Positions 62,091-64,000 of a stretch of DNA of 64,000 bases are shown piece after piece. Origin of the DNA: Curtobacterium sp. MCBD17_035 (GTDB lineage Bacteria; Actinomycetota; Actinomycetes; Actinomycetales; Microbacteriaceae). The stretch's first letter is position 1. Each line of letters starts with the position of its first letter. Location: assembly GCF_003234815.2 (NCBI RefSeq), contig NZ_CP126279.1, forward strand, positions 2,046,001 to 2,110,000. Reading direction: 5' to 3'. The position numbers were made by a program, and so were the translations under genes. The notes beneath the pieces are model-generated. The model saw only the letters and a list, made by a program, of their open reading frames with translations. It had not been told where the DNA came from and made no database searches.

Positions 62091-63604
62091 CAGTGTTCCT
62101 CCTCGGGCTGCGCGACGCCGGCCTCGGCGTCGGCGACGGTCGTGCGGCCAGCGGCGACACCGACCGGCGTGACCTCGTCCACGGCACGCCGCGCGTCGTC
62201 CTCCTCGAGGTCCCACGGGCTCGACAGCGTGCCCCGGACGGCGGTGGCCGCGGCGACGAGCGGTGACACGAGGTGTGTCCGGCCGCCCTTGCCCTGGCGC
62301 CCCTCGAAGTTGCGGTTCGACGTGGACGCACATCGCTCGCCGGGGGCGAGCTGGTCGGGGTTCATGCCGAGACACATGGAGCAGCCGGCGAACCGCCACT
62401 CCGCGCCGAAGTCGAGGAACACCTGGTCGAGGCCCTCGGCCTCGGCCTCGAGGCGGACCCGCGCGGACCCCGGCACCACCATGACCCGGACGCCCTCGGC
62501 CTTGGTCCGACCGCGGACGATCGAGGCGAACGCGCGGAGGTCCTCGATGCGCGAGTTCGTGCAGGAGCCCATGAACACCGCGTCGACGGGGATCGCCTTC
62601 ATCGGGGTGCCGGGGGTGAGGTCCATGTACTCGAGCGCCCGTTCGGCGCCTGCACGGGCGTTGGCGTCGGCGAAGTCGGCCGGCGAGGGCACGGTCGCCG
62701 ACAGCGAGACGCCCTGACCGGGGTTCGTCCCCCACGTCACGAACGGCTCGAGCTCGTCGGCGTCGATGAACACCTCGGCGTCGAACACGGCGTCGTCGTC
62801 CGTCGCCAGCGTGTCCCAGTAGGCGACGGCGTCGTCCCAGTCCTGCCCGCTCGGGGCGTGCGCCCGTCCGCGGAGGTAGTCGTAGGTCGTCTGGTCGGGT
62901 GCGACCATCCCGGCGCGTGCACCGGCTTCGATCGACATGTTGCAGATCGTCATCCGGCCTTCCATCGAGAGCGCCCGGATCGCGCTGCCGCGGTACTCGA
63001 GGACGTAGCCCTGACCACCGCCGGTGCCGATCTGCGCGATCACGGCGAGGATGACGTCCTTCGCCGTGACACCGGGGCGCAGCGTCCCCTCGACGGTGAT
63101 CGCCATGGTCTTGAAGGGCTTGAGCGGCAGCGTCTGGGTGGCGAGGACGTGCTCGACCTCGCTCGTGCCGATCCCGAACGCCATGGCCCCGAAGGCGCCG
63201 TGGGTCGAGGTGTGCGAGTCGCCGCACACGACGGTGATGCCGGGCATGGTGAGGCCGAGCTGCGGTCCGACGACGTGCACGATCCCCTGCTCGGCGTCCC
63301 CGAGCGGGTGCAGCCGGACACCGAACTCCGCGCAGTTGCGCCGCAGGGTCTCGATCTGCGTCCGGCTCGTCGGGTCGGCGATCGGACGGTCGATCGCGAG
63401 CGTCGGCGTGTTGTGGTCCTCGGTGGCGATGGTGAGGTCGGGGCGGCGGACGGGCCTCCCGGCTTGGCGGAGGCCGTCGAACGCCTGCGGACTCGTGACC
63501 TCGTGCACGAGGTGGAGGTCGATGTAGAGGAGGTCGGGGGTGCCGTCCTCGCCCTTGACCACGACGTGGTCGTCCCACACCTTCTCGGCGAGCGTCCTGC
63601 CCAT
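62090..63604 (-). CDS. leuC: 3-isopropylmalate dehydratase large subunit
   Basis: 504 residues from the ATG at 63604 (GAGG in the preceding GGGAGGCACGAGGTC). The frame is open 114 codons further upstream but those residues are Arg/Pro-rich and unlike LeuC. Aconitase-fold motifs: [44 protein letters not shown] and [11 protein letters not shown]; the three Cys bind the [4Fe-4S] cluster. Heads the leuC-leuD-murA-plsC-gpsA-ddl run. Confidence 0.97.
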   Translation of the reverse strand: MGRTLAEKVWDDHVVVKGEDGTPDLLYIDLHLVHEVTSPQAFDGLRQAGRPVRRPDLTIATEDHNTPTLAIDRPIADPTSRTQIETLRRNCAEFGVRLHPLGDAEQGIVHVVGPQLGLTMPGITVVCGDSHTSTHGAFGAMAFGIGTSEVEHVLATQTLPLKPFKTMAITVEGTLRPGVTAKDVILAVIAQIGTGGGQGYVLEYRGSAIRALSMEGRMTICNMSIEAGARAGMVAPDQTTYDYLRGRAHAPSGQDWDDAVAYWDTLATDDDAVFDAEVFIDADELEPFVTWGTNPGQGVSLSATVPSPADFADANARAGAERALEYMDLTPGTPMKAIPVDAVFMGSCTNSRIEDLRAFASIVRGRTKAEGVRVMVVPGSARVRLEAEAEGLDQVFLDFGAEWRFAGCSMCLGMNPDQLAPGERCASTSNRNFEGRQGKGGRTHLVSPLVAAATAVRGTLSSPWDLEEDDARRAVDEVTPVGVAAGRTTVADAEAGVAQPEEEH

Positions 63605-63919
63605 GACCTCGTGCCTCCCATGCGTGTGGTCGCCTGTCCTGTCGGACGGCGACCGGGTCGTCCGCGCACCCCGAGCGAGGTGCGCGTCCCGCGTGTCGCG
63701 GGCCCGGCGGGCGCCGGGTCCAGCGAGTCTACGCTCGCGTCCGGGCCCTCCGAGGCCCGTGGATGCCCGCAACCACGGGCCTCGAACGTCCATTCCCGGT
63801 CCGATCCGCATGCTGGCGCGGAGTGGTATACCAGCAGGACGACACCTGTCGTTCTTCTCCGTCTCGCGCGTCGTCCGGCCGTCCTCCCCCAGCACGCCCG
63901 GTGGGATGATGGACAGGAC
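63605..63919. other. leuC upstream region with structured leader
   Basis: 315 nt between leuC (-) and a + strand gene. On the minus strand TATACC (63830-63825) is a possible -10. Downstream of it lies a perfect 12-bp hairpin, arms 63751-63762 and 63773-63784 (CGAGGCCCGTGG/CCACGGGCCTCG, 10-nt loop), then a small GCGAG/CTCGC repeat near 63724-63739. No leucine-codon-rich leader peptide was seen. Confidence 0.4.
63825..63830 (-). promoter_or_regulatory. Putative -10 hexamer of the leuC operon
   Basis: TATACC on the minus strand, giving a leader of about 215 nt before leuC. No convincing -35 was found. Confidence 0.3.
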
Positions 63920-64000
63920 ATGACGACGACCGAACGACCGCCCCACTCCGCCCGCACGATCAACATCGAGGGAGCGGCACGGGCCGCCGTGGCCGGCGGG
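63920..64000 (+). CDS. Start of an unidentified gene (3' end outside window)
   Basis: An open frame beginning with the ATG at 63920 runs to the window edge: [18 protein letters not shown] followed by an Ala-rich stretch. Only 27 residues are visible, too few to name. It is divergent from leuC. The start is tentative, with no clear Shine-Dalgarno. Confidence 0.35.
   Translation, partial: MTTTERPPHSARTINIEGAARAAVAGG

Noticed and set aside
63605-63946. N-terminal extension of LeuC through the upstream open frame
   Set aside because: The extra residues are Arg/Pro/Gly-rich and unlike LeuC; ATG 63604 has a ribosome-binding site and the family N-terminus.

Overview
The window is chromosomal, very GC-rich DNA from an actinobacterium. 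Gene order (rpsB-tsf-pyrH-frr-cdsA, rpsP-khpA-rimM-trmD, rplS-lepB-rnhB-DUF2469-lsr2-yraN-comM-dprA-xerC, yceD-rpmF-rnc-mutM-smc, leuCD-murA-plsC-gpsA-ddl) and protein style (Lsr2, GlgE pathway, DivIVA-type coiled coils, DUF3515 and DUF2469 proteins) point to Microbacteriaceae. A shikimate-to-cyclohexanecarboxyl-CoA gene set makes Curtobacterium an attractive guess, because omega-cyclohexyl fatty acids are known from Curtobacterium pusillum. The genus is inferred, not shown. I saw no rRNA, tRNA, CRISPR array, insertion sequence or prophage.

Layout: 1-5.4 kb (+) glgX (end only), glgE and glgB, alpha-glucan metabolism, closed by a 21-bp perfect hairpin. 5.5-8.2 kb (-) a membrane protein with an internal lipobox, coupled to a thioredoxin-TPR protein. 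8.5-14.2 kb a 616-aa coiled-coil DivIVA-like protein, an alpha/beta hydrolase, a zinc-ribbon protein, a lytic-transglycosylase-like protein, a two-domain DivIVA-like protein and cdsA. 14.2-17.5 kb (-) frr, pyrH, tsf and rpsB. 17.8-20.2 kb a sugar porter (-) and an M23 peptidase (+). 20.2-27.4 kb (-) xerC, dprA, comM, yraN, lsr2, DUF2469, rnhB, lepB and rplS. 27.6-30.4 kb map (+) facing rpsP-khpA-rimM-trmD (-). 30.6-38.0 kb (-) the standout: a four-gene set encoding an EPSP-synthase-like/CoA-ligase fusion, an acyl-CoA dehydrogenase, a FabL/ChcA-like reductase and a dienoyl-CoA-reductase-like flavoenzyme. Together these match the five functions (AnsJ, AnsK, AnsL, ChcA, AnsM) of cyclohexanecarboxyl-CoA biosynthesis from shikimate. 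38.2-45.7 kb a glutamate-cysteine-ligase-like gene, ffh, a 53-aa membrane protein, a lone xanthine-dehydrogenase-type molybdenum subunit, ftsY, and terC behind a yybP-ykoY-type (Mn2+) riboswitch. 45.7-54.8 kb (-) smc, mutM, rnc, rpmF, yceD, coaD and recG. 54.9-57.1 kb rsmD (+), thiL (-) and a DUF3515 lipoprotein (+). 57.1-63.6 kb (-) ddl, gpsA, plsC, murA, leuD and leuC, apparently one operon. The window ends in the first codons of an unidentified + strand gene.

Two window-wide patterns stand out. First, many genes have a TAnnnT -10 hexamer ending only 6-9 nt before the start codon with no Shine-Dalgarno, which suggests leaderless mRNAs and helps fix starts. Second, intergenic hairpins repeatedly contain GGGAGGC/GCCTCCC.
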